This document shows positions 1 through 6,993 of a DNA stretch of 10,420 nucleotides, piece by piece (the stretch's first letter is position 1; each line of letters opens with the position of its first letter). The translations under genes and the position numbers were made by a program. Source of the stretch: JAHHLP01 sp041609895 (lineage in GTDB: Bacteria > Bacteroidota > Rhodothermia > Rhodothermales > JABDKH01). The notes under the pieces are model-generated. The model was not told the DNA's origin and ran no database searches. It saw only the letters and a list, made by a program, of their open reading frames with translations. The stretch spans positions 1 to 10,420 of the forward strand of contig JBFIPX010000109.1 in NCBI GenBank assembly GCA_041609895.1, read 5' to 3'.

Positions 1-66
1 CCGGACCACAGGCTAATCAGCGAATTGCGGCGCATTGCACACACGGTCGAAAGACTGGCAGCTTAG
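1..66 (+). CDS. C-terminal end of an unidentified protein (partial)
   Basis: Reading frame 1 is open from the first base to a TAG at 64-66 and gives 21 residues ending in ELRRIAHTVERLAA. The tail has the leucine/isoleucine spacing of an amphipathic helix and charged residues typical of a real C-terminus. The rest of the gene lies outside the window, so the product cannot be named. It points the same way as the DinB-like gene 108 bases downstream. No clear terminator is visible between them, so co-transcription is possible. The short length makes chance a real alternative. Confidence 0.45.
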   Translation, partial: PDHRLISELRRIAHTVERLAA

Positions 67-174
67 CGTTCGCGGTCGCAGATCCGAGTGGTCCGCGGTC
101 TGCGTGGAACCTGAACCAGCCTGCCTTCGTGAGCCACACTCATTATGGTGTAGTCGTATCGAGGTTCTTGCGCG

Positions 175-753
175 TTGCCCCAAAGCGATCAGAGAAGTGT
201 TTACATCGAGACTCTGGATAACTCGGCCAAACGTGGCCGACAAATCGTAGATCCACTGGATGACGGCCAGTTCAACTGGAAGCCGACGGCGAACGCGTGG
301 TCGGTGGGTGAGTGTCTCGATCACCTTAACCGGGTAGCCCGCGGCTATGTGCCGGCAATGGAGGAGGTTGTCGAAACGGCCGATCTGAGGAACGAAGGCT
401 CGTATCGATATGGCTGGATCAGTCGCAAGTTCATCGACTCTCTGGCTCCCGGAACCAGACCGCTCAAAACGGCCGGCGCCATGAAGCCGGCGCCTGTCGA
501 CGGCTCGCGGTCACAGCTGAACAAGGACGAGACGATTACCGAGTTCCTCGCGCTCACCGCCAGATACGTGGAGATTATCCGCCGTTCAGAAGGGCTTGAC
601 CTGGCGGGCGTCAAAATGCGATCCCCTTTCCTATGGCTGCTCCGCTTGCCGATCGGTGCATTTATGGAGGCGCTTGGCCAACATGCACATCGCCACCTCG
701 ATCAGGCGGAGCGAGTGGTTGCTCATCCGAGCTTCCCCTCCACTCATGGTTGA
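175..753 (+). CDS. DinB/YfiT-like three-histidine metal-binding protein
   Basis: A 192-residue protein of the DinB superfamily (DinB_2 type), which are four-helix-bundle proteins, often metal-dependent and including thiol-S-transferases related to BstA/YfiT. Visible hallmarks are the N-terminal FNWKPTANAWSVGECLDHL segment (residues 33-51) with the first predicted ligand H50, and the C-terminal QHAHRHLDQ segment with H170 and H174, giving the family's His...His-x3-His metal site. The length is usual for the family. The only good start is TTG at 175, preceded by GAGG at 161-164; an in-frame stop at 151-153 prevents a longer protein. There is no signal peptide, so it is probably cytoplasmic. The substrate is unknown; damage-inducible or thiol-transferase roles are family inferences only. 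Confidence 0.85.
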   Translation: MPQSDQRSVYIETLDNSAKRGRQIVDPLDDGQFNWKPTANAWSVGECLDHLNRVARGYVPAMEEVVETADLRNEGSYRYGWISRKFIDSLAPGTRPLKTAGAMKPAPVDGSRSQLNKDETITEFLALTARYVEIIRRSEGLDLAGVKMRSPFLWLLRLPIGAFMEALGQHAHRHLDQAERVVAHPSFPSTHG

Positions 754-882
754 TAGCAAACTGACCGGCAGCCACGGGACGAGGAAGGGCGCTGGTACGT
801 GTTCAATGGGGCAATAACTCTGGTTGAGCTGTTCGGGCCGGATATCTAGCAGCTTTGGAGCCAAGTCATCGCCCCAAGTCAC

Positions 883-899
883 TACCTTTGTAATCAAAG
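883..899 (+). promoter_or_regulatory. Possible promoter element and short palindrome before the M20 peptidase gene
   Basis: TACCTTTG at 883-890 matches the Bacteroidota -7 box TAnnTTTG exactly. It overlaps a short inverted repeat, CTTTG (886-890) and CAAAG (895-899) with a four-base loop. A TTTG at 854-857 could be the -33 box, but the 25-base gap is longer than the usual spacing of about 19-21. The T-run after the repeat (903-909) also allows a weak terminator of the DinB-like gene. Either role is inference. Confidence 0.25.
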
Positions 900-925
900 T
901 GAATTTTTTCAGCCCAGCGACGCTA

Positions 926-2215
926 ATGCATCGACATCTTTTAGCACTCGTTCTCGCGTTCTTGCCCGCTATTCCCGCGGTGGCACAAGGCCTCTCTCCA
1001 GAAGAGAAGCAACTTCTGGAGATCGTAGACACACACGTCGACGAAGCAATCGATCTGCTCGAGGCGACGGTCAACGTCAACAGCGGCACAATGAACCACG
1101 GCGGCGTCCGTGAGGTAGGCCGCATGTTCGCAGCGGAGTACGAGAAGATCGGGTTCGAGACTCGGTGGGAGGAGCTTCCCGACTCACTGAATCGAGCCGG
1201 CCACCTGTGGGCGGAGCGCCGAGGTGATAGGGGAAAGCGCGTGCTAATCATCGGTCACCTTGACACCGTGTTCGAAGCGGATAGTCCTTTTCAGAATTAT
1301 GAGAAGCTGGACGATACAACCGCCATCGGTCCGGGCGTCGAGGACATGAAGGGTGGAAACGTCGTGGCGTTGTACGCGCTCAAGGCCTTGCACGAAGCGG
1401 GTTTGCTGGAAGATGCCACAATCACCGTGGCGTACATGGGGGATGAGGAATTTGCAGGTCGGCCGTTGTCGGTGTCGCGACGCAGTCTGAAAGAGGCCGG
1501 CCGACGCAGTGACGTGGCGCTCGGCTTCGAGGGCATGGCGCCGGGGAAGGCCGTCGTGGCGAGGCGCGGATACACCGCATGGCATTTGAAGGTGTCCGGA
1601 GTACGCGCGCATTCGTCGGGTGTCTTCAGTGAACACGTGGGTGCAGGCGCGATCTACGAAGCCGCCCGGATACTGCGGGGATTCTACGCCGACATCCGGG
1701 GAGAAGAGTACCTGACTTTCGGACCGGGAATCATACTGGGAGGAACGCGGGTCACCTATGACAAGCAGCTCTCGCAGGGAACGGCCTTTGGCAAGTCGAA
1801 CGTCGTCCCGCAGACGGTCGTCATTGAGGGCGACCTTCGCGCCGTATCACCGGAACAAGTGGAGCGGACGAAACGGCGGATGAGGGCGATCGTCGACGCG
1901 CATCTCCCCAAGACATCAGCCGAGATCGTTTTCGACGACTCTTTTCCGCCGATGGCTCCGACCGATGAGAACATGGAGCTTCTGTCCTTGCTCAGCGACG
2001 TTAGCGAAGACCTCGGGTACGGACCTATTGAGCCGCACGATCCGATGCAGCGTGGCGCCGCCGACGTCTCTTTCGTAGCGGGAGACATTCCGGTCATCGA
2101 TGGCTTGGGCACCGCAGGCTCCGGCGGGCACACGATACACGAAACCGTTGATCTGCGATCGATTCCGATCGCGATCAAACAGACGGCCGTGCTCATCTAC
2201 CGACTGACGCGGTAA
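926..2215 (+). CDS. Exported M20-family zinc carboxypeptidase (glutamate carboxypeptidase-like)
   Basis: A 429-residue metallopeptidase of the M20 family, closest in layout to glutamate carboxypeptidases (CPG2-like), which cleave C-terminal residues from peptides or N-acyl amino acids with two zinc ions. The start at 926 gives a clean signal peptide (MHRHLLALVLAFLPAIPAVA, then QG), so the enzyme probably acts in the periplasm or outside. The frame stays open upstream to a TTG at 824, but that would bury the signal peptide. Predicted metal ligands are H111 (GHLDT, with D113 beside it), D140 (GPGVEDMKGG), E175, E202 and H402 (GSGGHTIHE). E174 is the general base. H229 lies in the lid/dimerisation domain. 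No strong ribosome binding site precedes 926. The gene ends five bases before the convergent zinc-finger gene. The exact substrate cannot be read from sequence. Confidence 0.92.
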   Translation: MHRHLLALVLAFLPAIPAVAQGLSPEEKQLLEIVDTHVDEAIDLLEATVNVNSGTMNHGGVREVGRMFAAEYEKIGFETRWEELPDSLNRAGHLWAERRGDRGKRVLIIGHLDTVFEADSPFQNYEKLDDTTAIGPGVEDMKGGNVVALYALKALHEAGLLEDATITVAYMGDEEFAGRPLSVSRRSLKEAGRRSDVALGFEGMAPGKAVVARRGYTAWHLKVSGVRAHSSGVFSEHVGAGAIYEAARILRGFYADIRGEEYLTFGPGIILGGTRVTYDKQLSQGTAFGKSNVVPQTVVIEGDLRAVSPEQVERTKRRMRAIVDAHLPKTSAEIVFDDSFPPMAPTDENMELLSLLSDVSEDLGYGPIEPHDPMQRGAADVSFVAGDIPVIDGLGTAGSGGHTIHETVDLRSIPIAIKQTAVLIYRLTR

Positions 2216-2220
2216 AGCCA

Positions 2221-2754
2221 TCAACCCGCTAGAACTGAACGAATTTCGTTGACGTCGGAATCGTCGAGGTCCGGTGTGAAGTGAGCGGCGCGGTCGATAA
2301 TGTCTGTAGTTTCCAGGTACTCGCGTGCGCACCCCGCGTGGATATACCCTGCCGGATTAAAGCGCCCCTCCTCATAGAAGTCGAGAGCTATCCGCCATTC
2401 AGCTTTGCCGATTCTTTCTCGGCAGCTGCGGCACGTTGCACGTCCGGATGGGTCGCGTTGTGCGCCGTTGACGCGAGGAAGTCTCCGGTGTTCGACACCC
2501 ACCATGGCGTCAGACTTCAAACGGTCAGAATCAGGAACCGCCCCATCGTGCGCTTGCAACGCCGCCAGAAAGATCTCAGGACGCTTGTACGCGGCGCACT
2601 GCAGGTGAAACCACAACGTCGTCAGCCCGTCGGCGAACGGGTTTTCAATTCGTTCGCCCATGCGTAACTCGGCCTTGGCGATGGTTCGCCCGCAACCGCG
2701 GCATTTAGCCCGCCCGCTGGCGGCGGGTTCGATGATGTGAACGATATCTTCCAT
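2221..2754 (-). CDS. Protein with two PARP-type zinc fingers
   Basis: A 177-residue protein made almost entirely of two PARP-type zinc fingers. Finger 1 (about residues 11-66) has C18-x2-C21-x28-H50-x2-C53, the same spacing as finger 1 of human PARP-1, and is preceded by SGRAKCRGC, much like the SGRASCKKC of that finger. Finger 2 (about 101-147) has C108-x2-C111-x27-H139-x2-C142 with the same SGRATCRSC lead-in. Both carry the following basic-hydrophobic pattern (AKAELRM and GKAEWRI). In eukaryotic PARP-1, DNA ligase III and 3'-phosphoesterases this fold binds DNA ends and nicks. Here there is no catalytic domain: residues 67-98 look like a linker and 148-177 form an acidic tail. No signal peptide. 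A role as DNA-break-binding adaptor or regulator is inference; protein or RNA binding is also possible. It faces the GyrI-like gene divergently. Confidence 0.85.
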   Translation of the reverse strand: MEDIVHIIEPAASGRAKCRGCGRTIAKAELRMGERIENPFADGLTTLWFHLQCAAYKRPEIFLAALQAHDGAVPDSDRLKSDAMVGVEHRRLPRVNGAQRDPSGRATCRSCRERIGKAEWRIALDFYEEGRFNPAGYIHAGCAREYLETTDIIDRAAHFTPDLDDSDVNEIRSVLAG

Positions 2755-2776
2755 TGTCGGGTTACCCTACCGACAA
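2754..2776. promoter_or_regulatory. Inverted repeat at the zinc-finger gene start
   Basis: TTGTCGG (2754-2760) and CCGACAA (2770-2776) form a perfect 7-base inverted repeat around a 9-base spacer. On the minus-strand transcript the second arm ends in the A of the start codon, and the loop holds the only GGG-containing, Shine-Dalgarno-like bases. A hairpin could therefore mask translation initiation, or the DNA could be an operator in this divergent intergenic region. The same TGTCGG/CCGACA core recurs before the pilin gene (6994-7024). Confidence 0.4.
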
Positions 2777-2902
2777 AGGTAACAGCATCGACTCTAAAAA
2801 GAAGTCCGTCAGACTTACCATCATTCCAACTTGTTACTACACTCGTGTTAACTTTCCAGCTCAACGCGCATAGAAATCAAGGAGATTGCGAGGTAACGCG
2901 CA

Positions 2903-3535
2903 ATGACCACGAGAACTCTTGTGGGACGGGTCGGGCTCAGCGCGATCGTCCTCGGCGTCTTGGTGCCGACTGCGATCTCACAGGAAGACCTTCGGGACGC
3001 TTCTGCCGCGGATGACCCCGCGTGGAGACACGGCTCCGGCTTGCGTTTCATCTATGATATCCGCGAGATGCCGTTCAACACGCGACACTACATAGCCTAT
3101 CGCGATACCGTCGCGTTTTCTGACATTGGGGATTTCTTTCTGCAGCACTTACACCCGATTCATGAGTCGCTGGGCAGCTCAGGTAGTGAAATGGCAGGCC
3201 CACCGACCGGTCTCTTTTGGGTGTGGGATGAGGAAACGGAGACGACGATCATGGCTGCCGGTATTCCAGTCACAGGTCCGAGCACTGAGGTGGGGGGCTA
3301 CCAGTCGATCACGGTAAGAGCTGGCAAGGCCGTGGTTACCGATCACTACGGAAGCTACGATGCGTCAGCGGCTGCGCACGAAGCGATAGACGGCTATTTG
3401 AATGATCGTGGTCTTGGTTTGCCTGACATTGTCCTGGAGGAATACCTGACGGATCCCGCTTTGGAGCCGGATTCGTCCAAGTGGCATACACGGATCCTCT
3501 ACGTGTTTGAGGATGAGCATGGCGCTCATCGCTAG
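2903..3535 (+). CDS. Exported GyrI-like (effector-binding domain) protein
   Basis: A 210-residue protein with an N-terminal signal sequence (hydrophobic stretch about residues 10-25, likely cut after AIS, before QE) and a GyrI-like small-molecule-binding domain. Family features are visible: an opening strand with a Tyr-rich segment (62-66), a helix ending HPIHESL (84-90), the GPPTGLFW turn (99-106), a strand with AAGIPV (118-123), AGKAVVTDHYGSYDASAAAHEAI (140-162), and the late E180-YLTDP motif that supplies the conserved acidic pocket residue. GyrI-like domains are normally cytoplasmic, as gyrase inhibitors or AraC-type effector pockets; export suggests a ligand-binding or hydrolase-like role in the periplasm, which is inference. 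GAGG at 2890-2893 lies nine bases before the ATG and supports this start. It converges with the alcohol dehydrogenase gene across 63 bases. Confidence 0.82.
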   Translation: MTTRTLVGRVGLSAIVLGVLVPTAISQEDLRDASAADDPAWRHGSGLRFIYDIREMPFNTRHYIAYRDTVAFSDIGDFFLQHLHPIHESLGSSGSEMAGPPTGLFWVWDEETETTIMAAGIPVTGPSTEVGGYQSITVRAGKAVVTDHYGSYDASAAAHEAIDGYLNDRGLGLPDIVLEEYLTDPALEPDSSKWHTRILYVFEDEHGAHR

Positions 3536-3598
3536 ACGGAGAATCGACCGCCTCACGCCTTGGTACGAGAGAACGCCGACCGTGAAACGTTCTGGTAC

Positions 3599-4630
3599 TC
3601 AGCCGTTTATCCGAAGTACCTTTGCGCCTCGTATCCGGCCTCGTCGAATCTGTTGCAGAGCCTGATTGGCATCCGCGAGCTCGAACTCCTGAACCGCCGG
3701 TATGATTGGTATACCGGCAGCGAGTTCAAGGAATTCCGCGATGTCACGGCGTGCGACATTGGCGACGGATTTGACCTCTTTCTCGTGCCAGAGATGTGTC
3801 TCGTACTTCAACGTAAGAAGGTAGTCCTTGTCGACATCCTCTTTGCGTATCGCGTTGACAACGAGCCGCCCCCCGGGTGCCAAACGACGAAGCGCCTCGA
3901 CTACCGGTTTCCACACGGGAGTCGTATCGATGATGCTGTCCAGAAGAGCCGGTGGCTCGTCGGTCGTGTCGCCTGCCCAGACGGCGCCAAGGTCTAGCGC
4001 GAACTCTCGCTCCTGTGGGTTGCGCGCGAACACGTAAACATCGGCCTCCGGATATTTCTGCTTGACCATTCGGAGGACCAGATGTGCGGAGGCACCGAAT
4101 CCGGTAAGACCCAGTCGACCGTTGGGAGGCAGATTTGCCAGACGCAGCGATCGATATCCTATGGCGCCTGCGCACAACAAGGGTGCGGCCTCGGCGTCCG
4201 AGAACACCTTCGGGATTGGATAAGCAAACTCCTGCGGTACCACCATGTACTCGGCGTAGCCGCCGTCGGCATCGCGGCCCGTTGCCTTAAAGTCCGCGCA
4301 GAGGTTCTCGTTGCCGTTATGGCATTGCTTGCATTCCCCGCAGGCGGAGTAAATCCATCCGACACCTACGCGGTCTCCCACGGCATAGCGATCCGCATCA
4401 TGTCCGCTGTCCACGACCTCGCCAACCACCTGATGGCCGAGGATAACCGGAAGCTGAGGCGGGGGCGTCCTCCCTTCGATCTCGTCCAACTCCGTGTGGC
4501 ATACGCCGCACGTGGAGACGCGCACCAAGATCTGGTCGGGCTCCGGCGACGGTATGGCTCTCTCGACCTTGACGAGCGGTTCCGCGTCGACGGTCATGTC
4601 TCTTATGTGCTCGAGCAGCATCGCCTTCAT
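3599..4630 (-). CDS. Zinc-dependent alcohol dehydrogenase family protein
   Basis: A 343-residue medium-chain dehydrogenase/reductase, most like the bacterial zinc-binding alcohol dehydrogenase subfamily often called AdhA or Adh family 2. It oxidises alcohols or reduces aldehydes with NAD(P). Catalytic zinc ligands are C44 (CGVCHTE), H66 (LGHQVVG) and C153 (LLCAG); the structural zinc is held by C97, C100, C103 and C111 (CGECKQCHNGNENLC). The nucleotide-binding turn is GFGASA (177-182), followed by a Rossmann fold. The residue after H66 is Gln where the family almost always has Glu. AGGAG nine bases upstream of the ATG supports the start. No signal peptide, so cytoplasmic. It stands alone, with no visible aldehyde dehydrogenase or regulator nearby, so the physiological substrate is unknown. 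Confidence 0.93.
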   Translation of the reverse strand: MKAMLLEHIRDMTVDAEPLVKVERAIPSPEPDQILVRVSTCGVCHTELDEIEGRTPPPQLPVILGHQVVGEVVDSGHDADRYAVGDRVGVGWIYSACGECKQCHNGNENLCADFKATGRDADGGYAEYMVVPQEFAYPIPKVFSDAEAAPLLCAGAIGYRSLRLANLPPNGRLGLTGFGASAHLVLRMVKQKYPEADVYVFARNPQEREFALDLGAVWAGDTTDEPPALLDSIIDTTPVWKPVVEALRRLAPGGRLVVNAIRKEDVDKDYLLTLKYETHLWHEKEVKSVANVARRDIAEFLELAAGIPIIPAVQEFELADANQALQQIRRGRIRGAKVLRING

Positions 4631-4860
4631 ACCCGTCTTCTCCTATCGGACTCTTCTTCGTTGTGCCGCGGTCTTTGCGGGCGGGTTAGTCGCGCTGGCC
4701 CGTCGCACGTTCGACGGAAAGACGCGGCGAGGTGCTCATCCCGAGTACCTTGCGTCTATTGAATCGTCTCGCGTGGGAACCGGTTACGAGATTCCCGGCG
4801 AATACGTGATCACAAAAGGGATCAAGCGATCGTAACCCGAGTGCGGACGCTTGGCGGGGA

Positions 4861-5286
4861 CTAATCTTCTACCCAAACGATGAGCCCGTACTTCCGGTCT
4901 CTGATCTTAAAAGGCCTCTCCAGGTTAGGCACGACGTAGGTGGAGTCTCGAAGCTGCTCGAGATCCTCAACGTCATACACGAACACGTCTCCTTCACGAT
5001 CTATCCCAAACAGGTAAGGTAGATAAGTACCTGCTATTCCGGTTTGCTCAAACCAGAAATCACGGACCACGGTGCTTCCACGGCGCAGGGACAAGCTAGT
5101 CTCACCGAAGCCGAGCCGTATGCGGATTTCTCTCGGTGTGAGTCCCCGGTAACGCTTACCTATATAAATGGCCACTTCGTTGTCGGCCAACTTGGCCCAT
5201 TCCTCGCTACTTGGGGGCTTCATCGAAGAGCAGGAACTTCCGAGGAGTGTCGCTGCAGCAAGAAGCAGAACCAGTCCGTATTTCAT
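4861..5286 (-). CDS. Putative lipoprotein of unknown function
   Basis: A 141-residue protein starting MKYGLVLLLAAATLLGSSC, a lipoprotein-type signal with acylated C19. The lipobox (LGSSC) is imperfect because Gly stands at -3. The frame remains open to 5418, but the extra N-terminus is basic, has no signal-like features and would bury the signal peptide, so the start at 5286 is preferred. The mature part looks like a compact alpha/beta domain with repeated Tyr/Arg segments (ADNEVAIYIGKRYRGLTPREIRIRLG, in two runs over residues 35-59) and an acidic C-terminus ending VWVED. I do not recognise a family. It is divergent from the SnoaL-like gene across 140 bases that should hold both promoters, and probably anchored in an envelope membrane. 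Confidence 0.7.
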   Translation of the reverse strand: MKYGLVLLLAAATLLGSSCSSMKPPSSEEWAKLADNEVAIYIGKRYRGLTPREIRIRLGFGETSLSLRRGSTVVRDFWFEQTGIAGTYLPYLFGIDREGDVFVYDVEDLEQLRDSTYVVPNLERPFKIRDRKYGLIVWVED

Positions 5287-5426
5287 GTACGGCTTCAATC
5301 GCCGACCGCTGTTTGGAAAACGTAAAGTGCGTTGTACCCTTAACGCGTGGAAGACCTGTAGTTCCTGCGGCCTGGACACGACAGTCATTGAGCCCCGTGC
5401 ATTACGACCCAACCACAAAAAACGAG

Positions 5427-5828
5427 ATGAAGAACCAGGCAGCGGCCGTAGCTCGTCAGCGCCGAAGGTGGATCAATGCAATCAACTGTGGCTCTGCTGA
5501 GAACCTCGTAGAGGTAGTGACCGACGATGTCGTATGGCTCCCTTCTCGCAGCGACGCCGTGGTCGGTAAGAAGGAGATTCGCGATTGGCTGGCCGGACCG
5601 TTTCGGATGTACGACTACAACTACACGGTGTCAGAGCTGCGCTTGCGCGTGGCGGGGGATTGGGCGATCGAGCTGGCACGTTTCGAAACGGTCGTCTCCA
5701 CGGGTGACGACGAGCCGCTTCCGTCGCACCGAGGTTCCTACATCGTTCTCTGGAGGCGGTATCCAGTCGACCGATGGCTCATCGAAAGATATGTGGATCT
5801 GTCTGCGCAGTTCACAGACGTGACCTGA
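5427..5828 (+). CDS. SnoaL/DUF4440-like (NTF2-fold) protein
   Basis: A 133-residue cone-shaped alpha+beta barrel protein of the NTF2-like superfamily, resembling the SgcJ/EcaC-YybH (DUF4440) group. Typical pieces appear in order: an N-terminal helix with RRRWINAINCGSAENLVEV (12-30), the turn TDDVVWLPS (32-40) with the conserved DDVVW, the VVGKKEIRDWL helix (45-55), and paired strands ending GSYIVLWRR (103-111) and WLIERYVDLS (117-126). Such proteins may be isomerases, hydrolases or ligand binders, and the reaction cannot be inferred here. The ATG at 5427 has little Shine-Dalgarno; TTG at 5387 or GTG at 5396 are in-frame alternatives adding a short tail. Cytoplasmic, no signal. It converges with the cysteine-rich lipoprotein gene. 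Confidence 0.8.
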   Translation: MKNQAAAVARQRRRWINAINCGSAENLVEVVTDDVVWLPSRSDAVVGKKEIRDWLAGPFRMYDYNYTVSELRLRVAGDWAIELARFETVVSTGDDEPLPSHRGSYIVLWRRYPVDRWLIERYVDLSAQFTDVT

Positions 5829-5878
5829 GGCCAAGCGCCCCCCAATGGCCCTGCGTCGGATTCGCAATTCAAATCGAT

Positions 5879-5895
5879 AGCCGAGAAGCTCGGCT
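5879..5895. terminator. Hairpin between convergent genes, possible weak terminator
   Basis: AGCCGAG (5879-5885) and CTCGGCT (5889-5895) form a perfect 7-bp stem with a 3-base loop, sitting between the stop codons of two convergent genes. Neither strand has a proper U-tract after it; the minus strand has a short TTT. A bidirectional or Rho-assisted 3' end is plausible but unproven. Confidence 0.4.
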
Positions 5896-5904
5896 TGTCG
5901 AGGA

Positions 5905-6525
5905 CTATCGGAGACTGCAGTATTGCTGAACGAGCGCAACGTCATCTTCGGATGACGTGTCGACGACCACGTCGTTGAACGAGCATAAAAAGCCTTCCTG
6001 TCCGCACGAACCCCGATAGTTGCCGTCGAGAGTCAAGACCGTGCTGCCAGTCTGCAGGTTCGAATCCAGCGTTTCGCGGAAGCTGTCGAAAGAGAGAGAG
6101 CACTGATCACCCGAAATCGCGCCGTCGAAGATCAGATCAAGAGACACGGCCGACTCACTGAAGGAGCCAGACCCGTCGATGTCCATTGAGCCGTTTAGTC
6201 CGTTGCAATCGTTAAAGCCGATCGAAACGTCTAAGCTGAAGCTGCTTTGCGATGCCGAGCTCGTTCCACTCACATCGAAAGAACCGCCTTCGGGACACGC
6301 TCCCTGCGGGCTCGATGAGCTCGCTGCCGACTGACTCTTGCCAGACTGGATCTCTACCAGAGCGAGCGAAACAATCGTGAACGCGTCCGAGAAGGTCTTG
6401 GCAACGGCCTCCGACGTCTCGGCTGAGAGATCGCCGCCGCTCTCGTTATTGCTGTCGCAGCCGGTGAGAGCTGCACCGATTGCAAGTGCCAAAGTCAGTG
6501 TAAGGGGGATGGTCAGTTTCTTCAT
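5905..6525 (-). CDS. Cysteine-rich putative lipoprotein
   Basis: A 206-residue lipoprotein starting MKKLTIPLTL, with a textbook lipobox LTGC (C23 is the acylated residue). The in-frame extension to 6621 is basic and lacks signal features, so 6525 is chosen. After a Ser/Asp/Gly-rich linker and a helix (about residues 34-62, ending IQSG), the mature domain alternates short Ser-rich strands (SFSLDVSIGF, SMDIDGSGSFS, AVSLDLIFDG, STVLTLDGNY), suggesting a beta-sandwich or beta-barrel-like fold. Six further cysteines (C77, C107, C142, C174, C181, C203) could form three disulfides in an oxidising compartment. No family is recognised. It is probably surface or periplasmic. The divergent neighbour is the pilin-like gene, but 540 bases separate them, so a functional link is only speculative. 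Confidence 0.75.
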   Translation of the reverse strand: MKKLTIPLTLTLALAIGAALTGCDSNNESGGDLSAETSEAVAKTFSDAFTIVSLALVEIQSGKSQSAASSSSPQGACPEGGSFDVSGTSSASQSSFSLDVSIGFNDCNGLNGSMDIDGSGSFSESAVSLDLIFDGAISGDQCSLSFDSFRETLDSNLQTGSTVLTLDGNYRGSCGQEGFLCSFNDVVVDTSSEDDVALVQQYCSLR

Positions 6526-6970
6526 TATGGGATTACCACTTGGCGTCCGATCTCGACGCGGGCGCAGATCGGCGGTCGTAGTTCTTCGGTGGGAGAGTCT
6601 ATTCCAAATGGTTATCGACATCGAAGGGGTCCGCGTAAAGCAGGCATATACTTCAATGACCGGTAGGGTGTTATAGGCTTTCGGCCCGGATGGTATCGCG
6701 TCGATTGTGATGTCGGACTTGCGCTACGGTCGTGACGGACGTATTTCTGTATCTGTCCGAGACTTCCTGTCTCGAAACAGTACGCTGACCGACGCATCGC
6801 TCGTTACGCCCGGGTCAATCTTGGCGCACTTCGATTGTCGTAATTACGGTCGTGGATTCCGTAGGGCACTATTCCGCCGTATTTATGGCCCTTTTGGATC
6901 GCTGGCCCATTCGTGACTTTTCGAGCCATCGACCGCAATGGTACGGCTTTTGGATGCGGTGCCTAATGCG

Positions 6971-6984
6971 GGTCACATCTTTGC
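6971..6984 (+). promoter_or_regulatory. Possible sigma-54-type promoter of the pilin-like gene
   Basis: GG (6971-6972), ten bases, then GC (6983-6984) inside TTTGC fits the invariant GG-N10-GC spacing of sigma-54 promoters, including the TTGC half. The rest of the -24 box is poor. Major pilin genes in several bacteria are sigma-54 dependent, which makes the hit plausible. A chance match in a long AT/GC-mixed region is quite likely. Confidence 0.22.
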
Positions 6985-6993
6985 CCGCCGCCA

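Noticed and set aside
77..104. CGCAGA/TCTGCG inverted repeat and repeated CGCGGTC before the DinB-like gene, considered as an attachment or recombination site.
   Set aside because: Arms are short, there is no integrase and no second copy; chance in GC-rich sequence explains it.
824..925. Upstream TTG start for the M20 peptidase.
   Set aside because: It would place 34 residues before a clear signal peptide.
3082..3535. Idea that the exported GyrI-like protein and the PARP-type finger protein form a gyrase/DNA-damage module.
   Set aside because: One is exported and the other cytoplasmic, and they are divergent; adjacency alone does not support a shared pathway.
4605..4835. Possible 76-residue + strand gene with a hydrophobic segment, starting inside the alcohol dehydrogenase 5' end.
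   Set aside because: It overlaps the dehydrogenase start antisense, has no ribosome binding site and resembles no family; the 230-base spacer is more likely promoter and leader sequence.
5211..5426. Upstream extension of the SnoaL-like frame to 5211.
   Set aside because: It runs antisense through the lipoprotein gene and adds no NTF2-fold sequence; the family-like part begins near 5427.
6707..6916. 69-codon + strand frame in the long spacer before the pilin gene.
   Set aside because: No ribosome binding site, no recognisable motif, and it runs through the hairpin and direct repeats.
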